This document shows, one piece after another, positions 11,285 to 22,967 of a stretch of 64,000 nucleotides of DNA. How positions within the stretch are numbered: the first letter of the stretch is position 1; the number at the start of each line of letters is the position of its first letter. The notes below the pieces were generated by a model, which was given only the letters and a program-made list of their open reading frames with translations, did not search any database and was not told the DNA's origin. Source of the DNA: Gloeopeniophorella convolvens (Eukaryota > Basidiomycota > Agaricomycetes > Russulales); assembly GCA_022496205.1 (NCBI GenBank), contig WTXD01000024.1, positions 310,001-374,000 of the forward strand. The letters run 5' to 3'. Both the position numbers and the translations under genes were made by a program.

Positions 11285-12372
11285 TTTTGCGCGCCCCAAA
11301 AAGTCGGCCCCCTTGCGCTCTGCACATGCATTCTATTGCAACAAACACAAGATCGCTGAGATCGCCGATCTCGCCAAACCGGACCCGACCACTGCTTTCG
11401 AGAGTTTGGTGATTCCCAGCTGGTGAGAAAGGACTCTGCTCACAATCATGATTCCTAGGTGTTGGCACTCTGGTCCATGTTGGGTCACCTCCACCCGGCA
11501 CTGAATGCACAGAAATCATGGTCAGGAACACGGTTGAAGCAACCAAGCGCGTGCTTGAATACGCTCGTCATGCGGGATAGAGAAGATCGCGGTCACTGGA
11601 ACTTTCGGGAGCGTTCTTCACCCTGACGATGCATACACCACCAAGACATCCTCTGAAGATGGTCGGTGCATGCACCATCGCCAAGAACGATATCCTGACG
11701 CTGCGCAGATTGGAACCCGCAGACTCTCGAGGACGCGAAGAAGCCGGGGACACATCCATGGGCTGTCCATACTGCCGCCAAGGTCAGCGACGAGCGCGCG
11801 GTCTGGGAGTTTGCAGATGCGAACAAGGACATCGACATTATAACCAGTGCATACCTTTCGAATCCCACTTTCTGATCGCCGAGCTGACTCGTTATATGCA
11901 ATCCTCCCCGGTTTCATCTTCGGACCCCTCGGACGCGGTCAGAGCGTAGACGCCGCGCCGCGCGGAACATTTAGCTGGGTGCGCGCCCTCATCACAGGAG
12001 AAAGACTGTCCGCTGCCCGTGAACAGTCCACCGCTCTCTCCCAACTACGTGCACGTCTGGGATGACGCCACACTGCACGTCGCGGCTCTCAAAGCTGCGC
12101 CTGCGCCAGGCACGCAGAGGCGCGTTCTTGCTGTCGCTGGCACCGTCCTGTGGCCACAGACGTTGGAATGCCTCGCCGAGTCACATCCACAGCTTAAAGA
12201 CCGCGCCTGCGTCGTGTCTGAGGACTACGTTGTACTGGCGACCATCGCGGCGTTCGAGAACAAGAACGCTGCTGTTCTGGGGCTGTCTTCATTCAAGGGA
12301 TGGGTGGAAGCCTTCGGCGACGCAGTTGACGCGCTGCTGTCCCTGAAGGTCTCGTCGGGTGTTAGATCTTAG
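11285..12372 (+). pseudogene. Decayed NAD-dependent epimerase/reductase (GRE2 / cinnamyl-alcohol-dehydrogenase-like)
   Basis: Recognisable segments in order are KIAEIADLAKPDP, VGTLVHVGSPPPGT, NTVEATKRVLEYARHAG, EKIAVTGTFGSVLHPDD, HTAAKVSDERAVWEF, ILPGFIFGPLGRG, NYVHVWDDATLHVAALKA and a C-terminal part ending at 12372. They match the extended short-chain dehydrogenase fold. Four problems argue for decay. No N-terminal GxxGxxG Rossmann motif is found upstream. One base seems lost near 11577, turning an expected GGA-ATA-GAG into GGATAGAG. The expected intron acceptor near 11897 reads ATG instead of AG. The frame shifts again around 12000-12020. Assembly or sequencing error could explain one lesion, but hardly all four. 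NAD(P)-dependent aldehyde or ketone reduction would be the ancestral role. Confidence 0.7.
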
Positions 12373-12654
12373 AGGTTGAGCCCGACGACTACCTAGGTTT
12401 TATCATAGGTATGTATAGTGTAGTGTTTGTCACAAGGAGTTTGAGCCCGTCTGTGGGGACGGTCATTGAGCTCGCTGTGTCCCGTGAGCGCGTTGTGTCC
12501 AGAAAGAGGAAAAGAAATGGAAAAGAAGTGCCTGAAGCGCTGATGCGGCATGCATGCCGCACTCGGTCCTGACAGACTTCGATTATGTCACTGTCTTGCT
12601 CAAGTCCGCACTACAGCAGTTTTCAAATTTCATGGCCCTTTGCCGTTTCGAGCA

Positions 12655-12680
12655 TACTACGCCGGATCAGGAAGTGGACA
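12655..12680 (+). repeat. Inner terminal inverted repeat, left
   Basis: Perfect 26-bp reverse complement of 13330-13355. Confidence 0.85.
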
Positions 12681-13353
12681 CAAATGTTCACTTCCTGGTC
12701 GTCTTGGGTTTTTCCTCAATAAAATTTCTTGAAACTTTGCGTATGTTTTCCTTGATGTGTTTTCTATGTAACTATCAAGTTCTATATTTATTTGTTGAGA
12801 TCTGAGCGTGCCAGAGCAAAGCCGAAGTCGAGAGAAAAGTGCCCGCAAGGCAGTGCGCGCTTGTCACGGATTGTCACACTTGCCGGATCATAGATCCGAT
12901 CTTATCATGAGCCAGAACCCACTGATGCACATTCGCGAACGCGTCGTTCACGCGCTCCGACGGCGGAGCTTCAATCTCCTCTGTCACGCTTAGAGCCCCT
13001 CCGGAGGGAAAGCCCTCACAGATGGTGTTCTACCCATGTGAATGATACAAAACTTGGGGATATAGTAGATATGTATAAGTGTGTTGTGGATACCAAGTTT
13101 CATGGCATATAAGCTATTTCTTCCCCTGTTCCTGGAGGATTGGCAGCTGTCCACATCAGTGTCCCAGAAGTACCGATTTCTCTAGCATCATCCGGCAGCT
13201 CAATCGGCTTCAAACTTCGCAAGCATGTAGAATGGATCTATGTATTTATTGTATAAAGATATAAACAAATTCTATGCAGCCATTGCTGCGTGCGGAGTCG
13301 ATCTTTCCAAAATGTTCACTTCCTGGTCCTGTCCACTTCCTGATCCGGCGTAG
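12657..13353. mobile_element. Nested TIR element (inner), 24-bp perfect inverted ends
   Basis: Bases 12655-12680 and 13330-13355 are a perfect 26-bp inverted pair, reading TACTACGCCGGATCAGG... from each side. Again a TA flanks each end. Just inside each end is a 19-bp sequence (AAATGTTCACTTCCTGGTC, at 12682-12700 and 13310-13328) that repeats in the same orientation rather than inverted. The interior has no transposase. It lies wholly within the outer element, so it may be an insertion into it or a second pair of ends of one composite element. Confidence 0.55.
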
Positions 13354-13355
13354 TA
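13330..13355 (-). repeat. Inner terminal inverted repeat, right
   Basis: Perfect 26-bp reverse complement of 12655-12680. Confidence 0.85.
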
Positions 13356-13600
13356 TAGGGCGGACGTCGAATCCCGGTTTCGGCTTTCATTCCGGGGATC
13401 TTTCCCGTAGAAATATTGATTGTAGATAAATAAATAAAGTTCGTCTCACACCGAACAGTTTATCGGTTAACCCAGAAAATCTGCAGTAACCTCATGATAA
13501 GTAATTCCCGGAAATCACCCCGTCGACTTATCTAAGTTCTCCGCTCCGAGTCGCCTGTGTGTCTACAGGTGACAGGGGCCATGAAATATGAAAACTGCTG

Positions 13601-14724
13601 TAAGCTCGATCTTCAAGCTCACAGCTCAAGGAATCTACTATGTACAGCCAACCAACTGACGCCTCGGGCGCGCATGCTGACGAGCTCAGACCATGCACAA
13701 TGATGTACGCAACTTGCTACTCTTGCTCTGACGGCGATGGTGCCTGAGAGCATCGGCGATGTTGTCGACAGCTATGTAGCATGTTCGACGCTCATTACCT
13801 AGTAAGAGCACGCGCGAGCAACACACAAGCCCACTGCATCATTCATCCAATCTCCTCATTCCATGATATAAAATCAAAGAGTAGAGCACTTGATAGGACT
13901 CAAAGTCGTTGCCTGAAGTCGCTTATAGTCGCCCCGAACAGAGCGAAGCTATGGGATCAACGCACTCCACTTGACGTGGGCGGTGCGATTGACCGTGGTG
14001 CACATGCCTGAAGGGTCTCACAGGTGCGGACAGTGGGAGTGCGCGCTCCGGGATCCGTAGTGATTGCCTCGGTGCCATACCGATTGGCAATCACAACCGA
14101 AGAGCGGAACGACTATTGCATTGGCGAAGCAAAAGTTAGACTATGTTGCCTTTCATGTCATGTACACATCATCTATACGGGAGCGTGATCAGCAAATGCA
14201 CATCCTATAGGGCAAGGCTGCGGGAACGGATGAGGCCTCAGAAAAAAAGGTTGGACGTCCTCCCTGCGGTCTCAACGCAGGTCGTACTCATTAAAATCAG
14301 GTAATTTGGAATCATCGGCCAGATAGCACAGTACTAAGCCAGATTGTGCAGGGGACTCACCGGTTTATTACTGGAGCATTTGGTGAGTGAAGTATTCTAT
14401 AGTAGTTGTTCACCTGCAACAACGCAGGAAGTTGTGGGGGCAGGGAAAGAAAATTGCAAGAATCGACGCCCGGATGGCTCCGGATGCCGGTCTTTGTTTG
14501 CCGGTTTGCGGACCGGCCCATTGCCGGTGTTGGTCACCGTTTCTGTCTTTCTCTTCCATCTCCTCCTTACCTTTGCCTGGACTCGGAGCGTTGAATCCAG
14601 AACCTTTGGTCAGGGTGGCTCAATCTAGCATTTGGAACTCGAAATTAAATGGAGCTAGAGCCGCATACAACAAGCCTCGCGAGCCGCCTTGACCTTACTG
14701 GGCCTGTATCCCCCGACTCGCGCC
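13601..14724. other. Intergenic, no gene seen
   Basis: This is sequence between the TIR element and the YEATS gene. No recognisable coding exon, tRNA or repeat is visible. Confidence 0.5.
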
Positions 14725-17700
14725 ATGCCAGAAAGGAAACGAAAACGCACGCCCGACACCGACGACGATATGATGGGCCTTCATGATCACTCAGAGATGG
14801 CAGGCTACGCAATCGCACGGCAGCTCATTTATGAAGAAGTTGACCTCGAAATCTCTATACGGCAACGGTTGCAGGAGACGATTGAGTCGCGGATAGCTTG
14901 GGCATCTCGCTTGCAAAATTGCTTGAGCAGCGCAACGGACACGCGGGGTACGTTCTATTTTGTTTCAAAAAGTCACTTGTGTCATGCCTCGAGATGCAGA
15001 CCTTGGAAATAATCACGACTCCGCCAACGTCAATCCGTTTCACCTGGCCGCTGCGGATGCTCTGCATGTCATCGAGACACCGTTGCTTCCTATCCTATCT
15101 CGCGAAGCACGTTTCTCGTCTCGCAACGCGCTTGATGTTGCATCTACCCCCTCCGCCGTCACGACTGCAAACCCCTACGCGCGTCCACACACACGCCACA
15201 CTCGCCTCAGACGGTCTCCACCTGTAGCTCGTCCCACGCCTATACATATATTCGTCCGCGACCCGGCCACGAATGCTGTCGCACGACTCGCCTGTCCAGA
15301 CTGCTCGCGCACCGACTTCACGCGTGTTCAAAGCCTTCTCAATCACTGTCGTATTCAACACGGACGCGAATTCAGCAATCATGACGAATGCATCCGCGCC
15401 TGCGCAGCACGGGTATCAACGGACGACGAAGCCTGGGTGACTGAAAACGGAACTGAGCTCAGGAATATCAGCTTGCCTAGCGTGCGAAGGTTGTTCGAGA
15501 TCGCAGTCGGCAGCGTTACGAGCCCATTGGATATCGCAGCATCAGATCATCTCCCAGCCAACTACCAGTCCTCCAGCCAGGGAAACACCCCGTCAACTGA
15601 AAGAGAGTCCTCCCAGCCTTCCCCAACACCCACGACCGCGCACACCAGCACCCACCTATCTCGGACGCTTGGCCATCATGCTGACACGCCTGCGCTCGCG
15701 CAGTTCCTAGGTCGCGCTCCAAAGCGCCGCGGCATCACCATACATGACGAGAATACTCCCGTGGACATTGATGGCGGTCTGTATGCGGCAACTAGACGGC
15801 GATGGCATATGCCCTTTACCCATCGCAGTCGTGCGCGCCCCGCGCTGGATATCGCAGTTCCAGCTGAAACGCTATCACAACCACCGACAACCCCAAACTC
15901 TACACCAGCACCTTCCGCCGACACGCAGGGTAGCCGCTTTCACATCGTCGCTCGCGTCGCGGTCTCCGACCGTAGCCTCTGGATTCCAATCGGTACGTGT
16001 CTCCGTGCTGGGACTGCATTCTTGCCGATTCGTCATTCCCACAGAGCGGCGCCCGGCTTCGGCACCGGAACACACTCATCAGTGGCTTTTGTCCATCGAG
16101 GCGCCCACATACGTACGCGCACACACGCCCTCGGACTCCCGCGGGTGCTGACCTCATCGCAGAGCTTGCCAATCGGGGCAATCCTGGAGCGCGCAACCTT
16201 CACCTGCGCGTCAGAAGGCACATCTCCCACCGCGGCGCTCGCTGATCCCCTGGTCGTGTCTGGCCCAACATTCTTCGCGAGCGGGACCACCGCGCAGCCC
16301 TTCTTGGCCCGTATCAGGTTCGAGTGGGCGGGCGGATCGCTGAATCCTCCGTTGGAGGTGGAGCACTGGGTTGAGGTGCGCGGTCTGCCACGAGGTCCGA
16401 CTCGTACGTAATATGTAAGATTGACGCCCATCGATAACCAGCTGGATGCTATTCATGCTGGTACACCTGTGCTCGGAGATGAACAAGTCCTGGATGTCGA
16501 GCTCGACCGCAACACCGTACTCCTCCCTGCAACCTCGGCCACTGAGGCAGTGGATCCCTGGAGTCTCGGCGCCGATGCCTTGCCTATCCGCACCAAACTT
16601 GAGCCAGCGCCAACCGAAGACAGGCCTCCTGGTCAGCTGCATTCTTCCAGTTGTTCAAGGCGATCGTCGCTTAGCTCTCTCTTTTCAGCATATGTCGTTC
16701 TTCTCGAAATGCTGGTCCCGGGGTTCCCGTTGACCCTAAGGGGTATGAGACCTCTTTCGATCTCACATTGCACGCTTAAGTTTGAGCGTCAGATGTGAAG
16801 GGGAAGGTCCCAGCCAACCTCCCGAACCTGCCGTACAAGCTAGTGCACTCCCCGGTGCAGTTCCGGACTCTTGTTTTAGGCCGGAGGAAAGCGATCGAGG
16901 TGAGCCTTAATATGGCTGGTGTCCCCGTCTCTGAAATGGGCATAGTGGGCGCGGGCACGTGCCCTCCGAGAGGCATATGAGGGCGCCCGGAGAGAATCTG
17001 CACCGGAAACAGAATATCCTTCCCTGAGCGTTGGTGATGTATTCGCATGGCTAGCAGACGCAGGGTTCTCCCTGCGCGCGGCGGTCCCGCCATCTGCGCC
17101 CACCATCGCACGCACCACCGCGCCGACGCCCTCCGCGAAGAGAATAATGAAGAAGATGACGCCATCAGTGGCGAGCGGGTTCTGCCCTTCATGCGGCCTC
17201 GACCTCTCACGCCACCCCTCTTCGCAGAACTCACAGGAAGCACCGAGCGGCAGTGCTTCCTGCCCTTTTTCTGCAAATTATTCCAGCCCCCTCCTTCCTC
17301 TTTTGGATGTGGGCCTGTCGTTCCCCGGGGACAGCGCGCATACTCATTCCCAGCATCAGTCGGTTGGACTCACCCACCGCGTTCTATCGCAGCATCGCGC
17401 CTTCGATTGGTCTGCTGGAGAGGTGCTGGCCGCTGTTGACCCGATGCTGACGTTCGCCGTACGCGAAATCACTGCGCCGCTCAAGCTCAGCCGATTCGAA
17501 GCGCCGCTGGGGGGCTTCGCTGCCGGAGTCTGCGCACTACGCCAGGGCGGAAACACTGTTGTGCCGCTGGAGGAAGAAGCAATTACAGCACCCGACCAGT
17601 CCGACTCCACTCACCCTACGTTCCGGGCCGCCGCGATGGATTCGCTCGCCGCATCGGCTGTCATGGCCCTCGCAGTGCGCGAGTTCGCGCGCCATCTGCT

Positions 17701-17983
17701 ACAGTCGGGTGCGACTGCGCTGGAGGGCGATTGTGCTCGGACGAAGGGGAACTTGAGCTGTGTGCTCGCCCCAGCCCACGTCGTGCGCGGCGTGTGCAGT
17801 TTGTTCCTGGCACGTGACGCCGCGCTCCCCGATCTCTCACCCGCCGCGCTGGCTCTGTCCACGCTGGCACAGGTCCCGCCACGGAGGGACTCACCGCATT
17901 CGGCTGTCATGGATACTCCGTCTCGGTTCGTCGACCCGCCGGCGGGGTCGCTATCGTCCGGAGCACAAGGGGATGGGGGGTGA
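14725..17983 (+). CDS. YEATS-domain protein with AHC1-like C2H2 zinc finger (probable chromatin/HAT-complex subunit)
   Basis: The start is the ATG at 14725 (MPERKRKRTPDTDDD, nuclear-localisation-like), followed by an acidic helical region. A second large exon carries a C2H2-like finger (LACPDCSRTDF...HCRIQHGREF) resembling the AHC1 zinc finger. A linker precedes the YEATS fold, seen in FHIVARVAVSDRSLWIP, THQWLLSIEAPTY and FLARIRFEWAGGSLNPP followed by VEHWVE. After several introns come LPYKLVHSPVQFRTLVLGRR, VFAWLADAGFSLRAAV and a small CPSCGLDLSRH motif. A C-terminal helical region ends at 17983. This order resembles fungal relatives of YEATS2, where YEATS reads acylated histone lysines and the protein anchors an ADA/ATAC-like acetyltransferase complex. 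The YEATS call is fairly firm; the complex is inferred. Confidence 0.7.
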
Positions 17984-18435
17984 GGCAGATGGGGAGGCGG
18001 CGGGCAGTGACGCTGTGCCCGTACGCAGTTCGAACCTTAACACACACATACTACGCGATGTACGATAATAGCATGCGATGCCGCATCTGGCGTGTCGTTC
18101 CATGACTATATGTTCCGTGACGCTGGTGCCCGTTTGACAGGCGCATAGATCCGATGTATTTATCCCAAAATTGTGGGGACTCGTTCGGGATCTGAGATCA
18201 GGAGAAGGCCTCCGGACCCATGTGCTCCGGTCTCTGTGTTTTTCCGCCAACACATTCCAAAGCCAGGGCGGGGAAGTTTGGCAACGGCTCGTTCTTATAA
18301 TAATGCATGCTCTTCAACTACACGCCCTTTGTACTCCGTCTCTTCACGCTCCTGCTCTCTGGGAAGCTTGCCCTGCAGCGCCCCAGGCCGCCTTCCTTGT
18401 TCCTCGATCCAGGCTACCCCCCTCCGCCTCCCACC
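17984..18435. other. Intergenic, presumed promoter of the DUF6534-type gene
   Basis: No coding exon is recognised. Pyrimidine-rich sequence precedes the downstream ATG, which sits in the good context CCACCATGAC. Confidence 0.5.
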
Positions 18436-20510
18436 ATGACGCTACAAGGTTCGACTCCGACCGTGGGGAACACTATTGGTGCCGTGACCATTGGATGGGG
18501 CATGTCCAGTCTGTTCGTCCCAAGCATCACGCACTTCTCGCGTTTCCTGCGCTGACCATGAGGCGTCTTGCAGTGTCTTTGGCATGCTCTGCGTCCAGGT
18601 GTGGACGTATTATCAGCGATACCCTAATGACCATATCTCATACAAGCTCTTGGTGCGTGCACCCACGCTGTCCCTACTCATAATCCGCACGCATGTTGCT
18701 GACTAAGCGCCTGTAGGTGCTCGCACTCTGGTATGCGCCTTCCGGTCCGCTCGCACCACCTTTTGTTTACAGCTAGCAGGGCACTCGAGGCGTTACACCA
18801 GGCGTTTATCGGACACCTTGCCTGGTTCTACACCATTCAGTAAGTGGCGCAGTGAGTGCACCGCCCAAACACCGCTCATATGCCACGAACAGAAATTTTG
18901 GGAACGCATCGGTGATTCGCCAGCCCCCGGTATGGTAAGTTGCCACTGTATCCTGGCCGCATCGGCATGTGGGACGCCCGTGCTGACTTGAGCTCTTTTT
19001 CAGGACCCTCAGCGTAAGCACCGGTCAACCTTATCCTCTACGGACTGCGCTGATGTGTTTGAAACTTGAAGGTGCAAATCATTCTAGGCGTAAGTTCTAG
19101 AAGTCCGGTGTTAGTTTCCATATCTGATAGTATCGTGTGCTCGCAGTCCTTCATTGGATGTGTCGTGAAAATGTCCGTTCGTTTCGTGGTCTATCACTCC
19201 CGGCTCAGTTCTAACACGTGCTTCATAGATGCTTTGGGATGCGCGTCTGGAAGTGTAAGGATCAATTCTGTCATGGTTATGAGCAGCTGCTGAATTCTGT
19301 GGGTCACCAGTCTCAAATAAGAACTACATGGTCACAGGCCTCATTGTATGTGGCATCTTTTTCCTTTTCTAACTCTGTTGCTAAGTTACTTGCTCAGATG
19401 GGCATGGCGCTGGCACAGCTTGGTGCGCATTTTGCTCAGTTCCACAAGTTACCCATCCTGATGCCTTTGTTCGTCGTATCAGCCTCTGCCTTTGGTACGC
19501 GAATACACAGTCATCCCGCGAAGCAGCTGATCTGACCGTTCTTCTTCACAGATTATACAATCAGATCGTGAGACTCCGTCTCTCTGACCGCGCGCAGAGG
19601 GCAAGCTAACACGCGCCTCCAGCTTCCACGTCCAAGTGATTGAGGCCAGGAAGATTAAGGTACGTGGTTTGGCAGCTAGCCATGTGGTGGTGCTGATGGG
19701 AGTCCCAGACCATTGGGTCCACCGCCCTTACCCTCGGTATGGCAACTGACATTGTCACTGCCGGCGCACTTTCCTACTTTCTTCACAAGATGAGGACGGG
19801 ATATGCAAAGTAGGCGTAATCTTCTGCCATCCCCTTCGGCCAAGTCCTGACTCTTCCAGGTCTGACACACTTATCAACCGCCTCATCTTGTACTCCGTGA
19901 ACACGGGGATTCTTACGAGGTATGACACAGCGGTTACGTGATGGCGTCAGATTCCTAACATGAGGGATGCTTGCAGTGCCTGCAGTGTTGCGGTTTTGGT
20001 TACGGTAAGTAGTACCCGCAAACTGGCAGCGAAGTTGAGACTAATGTTCCCGCAGTACAACATTATGCCGGCGAACTTCATTTTCATCGGGTTCTACTTC
20101 GTTCTTTGCAAGCGTATGTCTCATCCATCTGAATATGTGGCTTTTACTAACCCGTCGGTTTCTGACAGTCTACGCCAACTCATGTGTTGCAACGTAATTT
20201 CGTCCTCGTTTCCGGATGGCGCTTGGCTGACACTGGCTTTGCAGACTCAACACGCGGCGATTTGTTCACGGAAAAGGCACAGATCGTGAGGATGCGACCA
20301 TGCCAACATTCCTTATGATTGCCAACCCCTTCTCGCGCTCACGCGGAGAGCGTGAGCCGAAATCAGACACGCACCTGGAGATCGGCGTACATCAACAGCA
20401 GATTTCTGTGACTTCTGAATCGGACAAGGTGAGCCGTGACACACGTCTCGCGCCACTTGCGCTCACCGTGCCCCGCGCCACAGATTCCGCAGTACGCGCA
20501 AGCGTGGTAG
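18436..20510 (+). CDS. Seven-helix membrane protein of the DUF6534 type
   Basis: The gene is split into many small exons. Recognisable pieces are MTLQGSTPTVGNTIGAV, VFGMLCVQVWTYYQRYPND, ALEALHQAFIGHLAWFYTIQ, VQIILG, ATDIVTAGALSYFLHKMRTG, SDTLINRLILYSVNTGIL, YNIMPANFIFIGFYFVLCK, MPTFLMIANPF and IPQYAQAW-stop at 20508-20510. Alternating hydrophobic stretches fit about seven membrane helices with a cytoplasmic tail. The family is greatly expanded in mushroom-forming fungi and has no settled function; a receptor- or sensor-like role is only a guess. The start is the ATG at 18436. The first intron (about 18465-18574) joins CT to T, restoring the conserved LVFG. Confidence 0.75.
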
Positions 20511-22967
20511 ACGGCCGCGTTTTCCTGCTCTAACCCAGCCTCGCCGAGAGAGGCATGGCTTGTATTACCACCTGTAAATTTGTGCTGCCAACAACTGCGC
20601 GCCCGCACAAACACCCTGCTTTGGTCTTGGACACCCCCATCCTCATCTTGTATACATACCCATCCCCTGGATTGGGAACCCCGCATACTCACACGCTCTT
20701 TGACCCCCTTCATGCAATCACCCTGGAGCAATGTTAATATTTAGCTGTACGTCACATCGGTTTAAAGGAGGTGTTTTGTTCTTTGTTTTGTTTTGATGGG
20801 GGTCGACCTTTCGATTTTTGTCGCTGACTGCTATTGTTTTTGCACTTGTCTCATCTCTCCTCTCTCATTCCGCGCTACTACGCTAAAGCGCCGACTCTTA
20901 GCGCACCAGCTGAGCTGTAGATACTTTAGGCGGGATACGATGTAATTCATATAATCTGTTCACCTCTAGGGGTTGAGTTTATCTGTTTTCATCTTTCTGA
21001 CAGACCAGTGTGCCTGCCTTACGGCGCATTGGACGGAAGGAACCCCGCGCGAACCGGCATGTGCACATGGTGGCCCAGCTAAATTGAACTGTAAAATATT
21101 CCTGGTCATCTCCACAACAATTTTGCACATGCACACACGCAACGCCGCGCGCCCCTCCCGTGGCTCAAGAGTCGATTAGTGAAGGGTGTCGTGATGGTGT
21201 GTGCATGGCCATCATTCAGGGTGTCACCATCACCACGCCCTGGATTCACTAACAAGTGCGCCTAAGTACTTAGCAGGAAACGACGCTGCTTCAGATGCAC
21301 AGATACCCCAATCGTGCGTGGCATGCCGCGCGGCAGGGTTGTGGGTCCTTCTAGTCATGGCAACGCGTCTGCTTCGCCATGCACCTTCTTCGTGTATAGG
21401 AACAATTTAGCCGCGGCACCGAGACGACGACATAGAAGAGAGACTGTGGAGTATGTGGTCCCTGCATCTGGTAGCTCGCACTAGTCTGATGGCAGCTTCC
21501 CGATAAGCCTGGGCTCCACCATGGGCGGTGGGTCGGTGGCTGAAGTGTGCCGCTGTTTGTCTCTGAACTTTGTACTGTCACAGCAACCCGGTGTATGTTT
21601 TCGTTAGCTGTAAGCATTTACAGCGCGGCATTGGCCCGTGCCATGAAAAAAGGGGTCTCATATGTGCGGGCGGCGACCACCGGTTGGGGCAAGTGTAGCC
21701 TCTGTGCCTGTGCTGGAGGCAGCTCATCCAGCGCCAAGGTCGTGCACCATGTGCCAGCCCGTGAGGATCGCCCAACTTCTCCCCTCCAGGGATCAATACA
21801 ACGTAAAGGCTAGAACGCGGTACCTTCGAGGGTCTGTAACATTGGTTCCGTGCCGTGGTGCAGTGAGTAAGCCTTGAAAAATAGCCTGCACCGAAGACGA
21901 ACCACAAACTTCTCCTTGATGAAGACCGTGCGCATTACACATGCCGATTATCTCATGATGCGGCATCGGGGGTGCTCAGTTTGCGCTGACGAAACCTAAA
22001 TGGAAGGAAGGCAAACTCATCGTATCGTCCGAGGTGGGTCCGAGTCGGAGCTCTGTCATCACTTGCCGCACGTGCTGCTCGGAGACTGCCCGACACAGTC
22101 AACTGCACCCCTTTTAAGTTCTGGTCTGCGAAGGTCCATGAAGTTCAATCGTCGTAATGAAGGGCGAAAGCACCCGAGAAAAGAACTCTACAATTGCGCA
22201 TGAGTCGTAGCGATGGGATTCACAGCCGACAAGCTAACGACATATTAGAGACTCGGCATCTAGGCATTCAACCTTTCGTTTGCGTCCCGACCCGTGGTGC
22301 GGTTTTTGCAGCGCGGACTTTTTGGAGGGTCCGGCGGTAGCAGTACCGGCAGTTCTCGATTGCGGAAGGTAGGGCGTTACAACGCAAAGACAGAACCTAC
22401 ACTTCCTTCTTGAACGAGGAAGGCGATGATCGACGATAAATAAGGCACTATGAGGCGGGGTGAGGATAACAAAGAGCCATTAAGGGACTCCATAAAGCGT
22501 ATTCAGGAATGTACGGGATTTTCGTCTCGGGATCGGCTTCGACTTCTCATTGCTAGGGGCACCGGATTACATCTGGTCCTGTTGCGAACTTACAACCAGC
22601 CTGCTCTGCCTAAGAGAGTTAAAGTGTTTCTTCGTTCATAATAGTTAGCCACCTGACATAAGATCTGTCACGTAGAGAATGCCTCTCGTCGCGTTTTTCA
22701 CTCAGCAGAAAGTGCGCGGCGGTCAACACGAACGTCGCATATAGATGGCATGTATAGTACCATAACGCGCCTGGCAGGGATTAGCACTGAACGTGAATTT
22801 GTATATTTCCAGAGGCAGACATATGAAAGTATACCGGGGAGGGCGGGAACGTGATGGCGAAAATATCGATGGCTGAGCGCGACATCGTAATAGGTACACC
22901 AGTAAGCATCTTGTCAAATTGGTAGATCTTTCAGCGACGCTCAGAATGACAACTGCTTGCGCCGAGA
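20511..22967. other. Gene-poor 2.4 kb region
   Basis: I read both strands and found no conserved protein motif, tRNA or clear repeat. All open frames are short. It separates the DUF6534-type gene from the convergent F-box gene. Confidence 0.5.

Larger units (their letters stand above)
12614..13600. mobile_element. Non-autonomous TIR element (outer), about 25-bp inverted ends, TA target site
   Basis: The left end (12612-12638) and right end (13576-13602) are inverted copies with one mismatch over 27 bp. They read TACAGCAGTTTTCA... inward from each side. Taking the element as starting at CAGCAG leaves a TA dinucleotide on both sides, as in Tc1/mariner insertions. No transposase-like frame lies inside, so it would be a MITE-like or deleted element. 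It contains a second inverted pair, annotated separately. Element class is an inference from the ends only. Confidence 0.55.
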
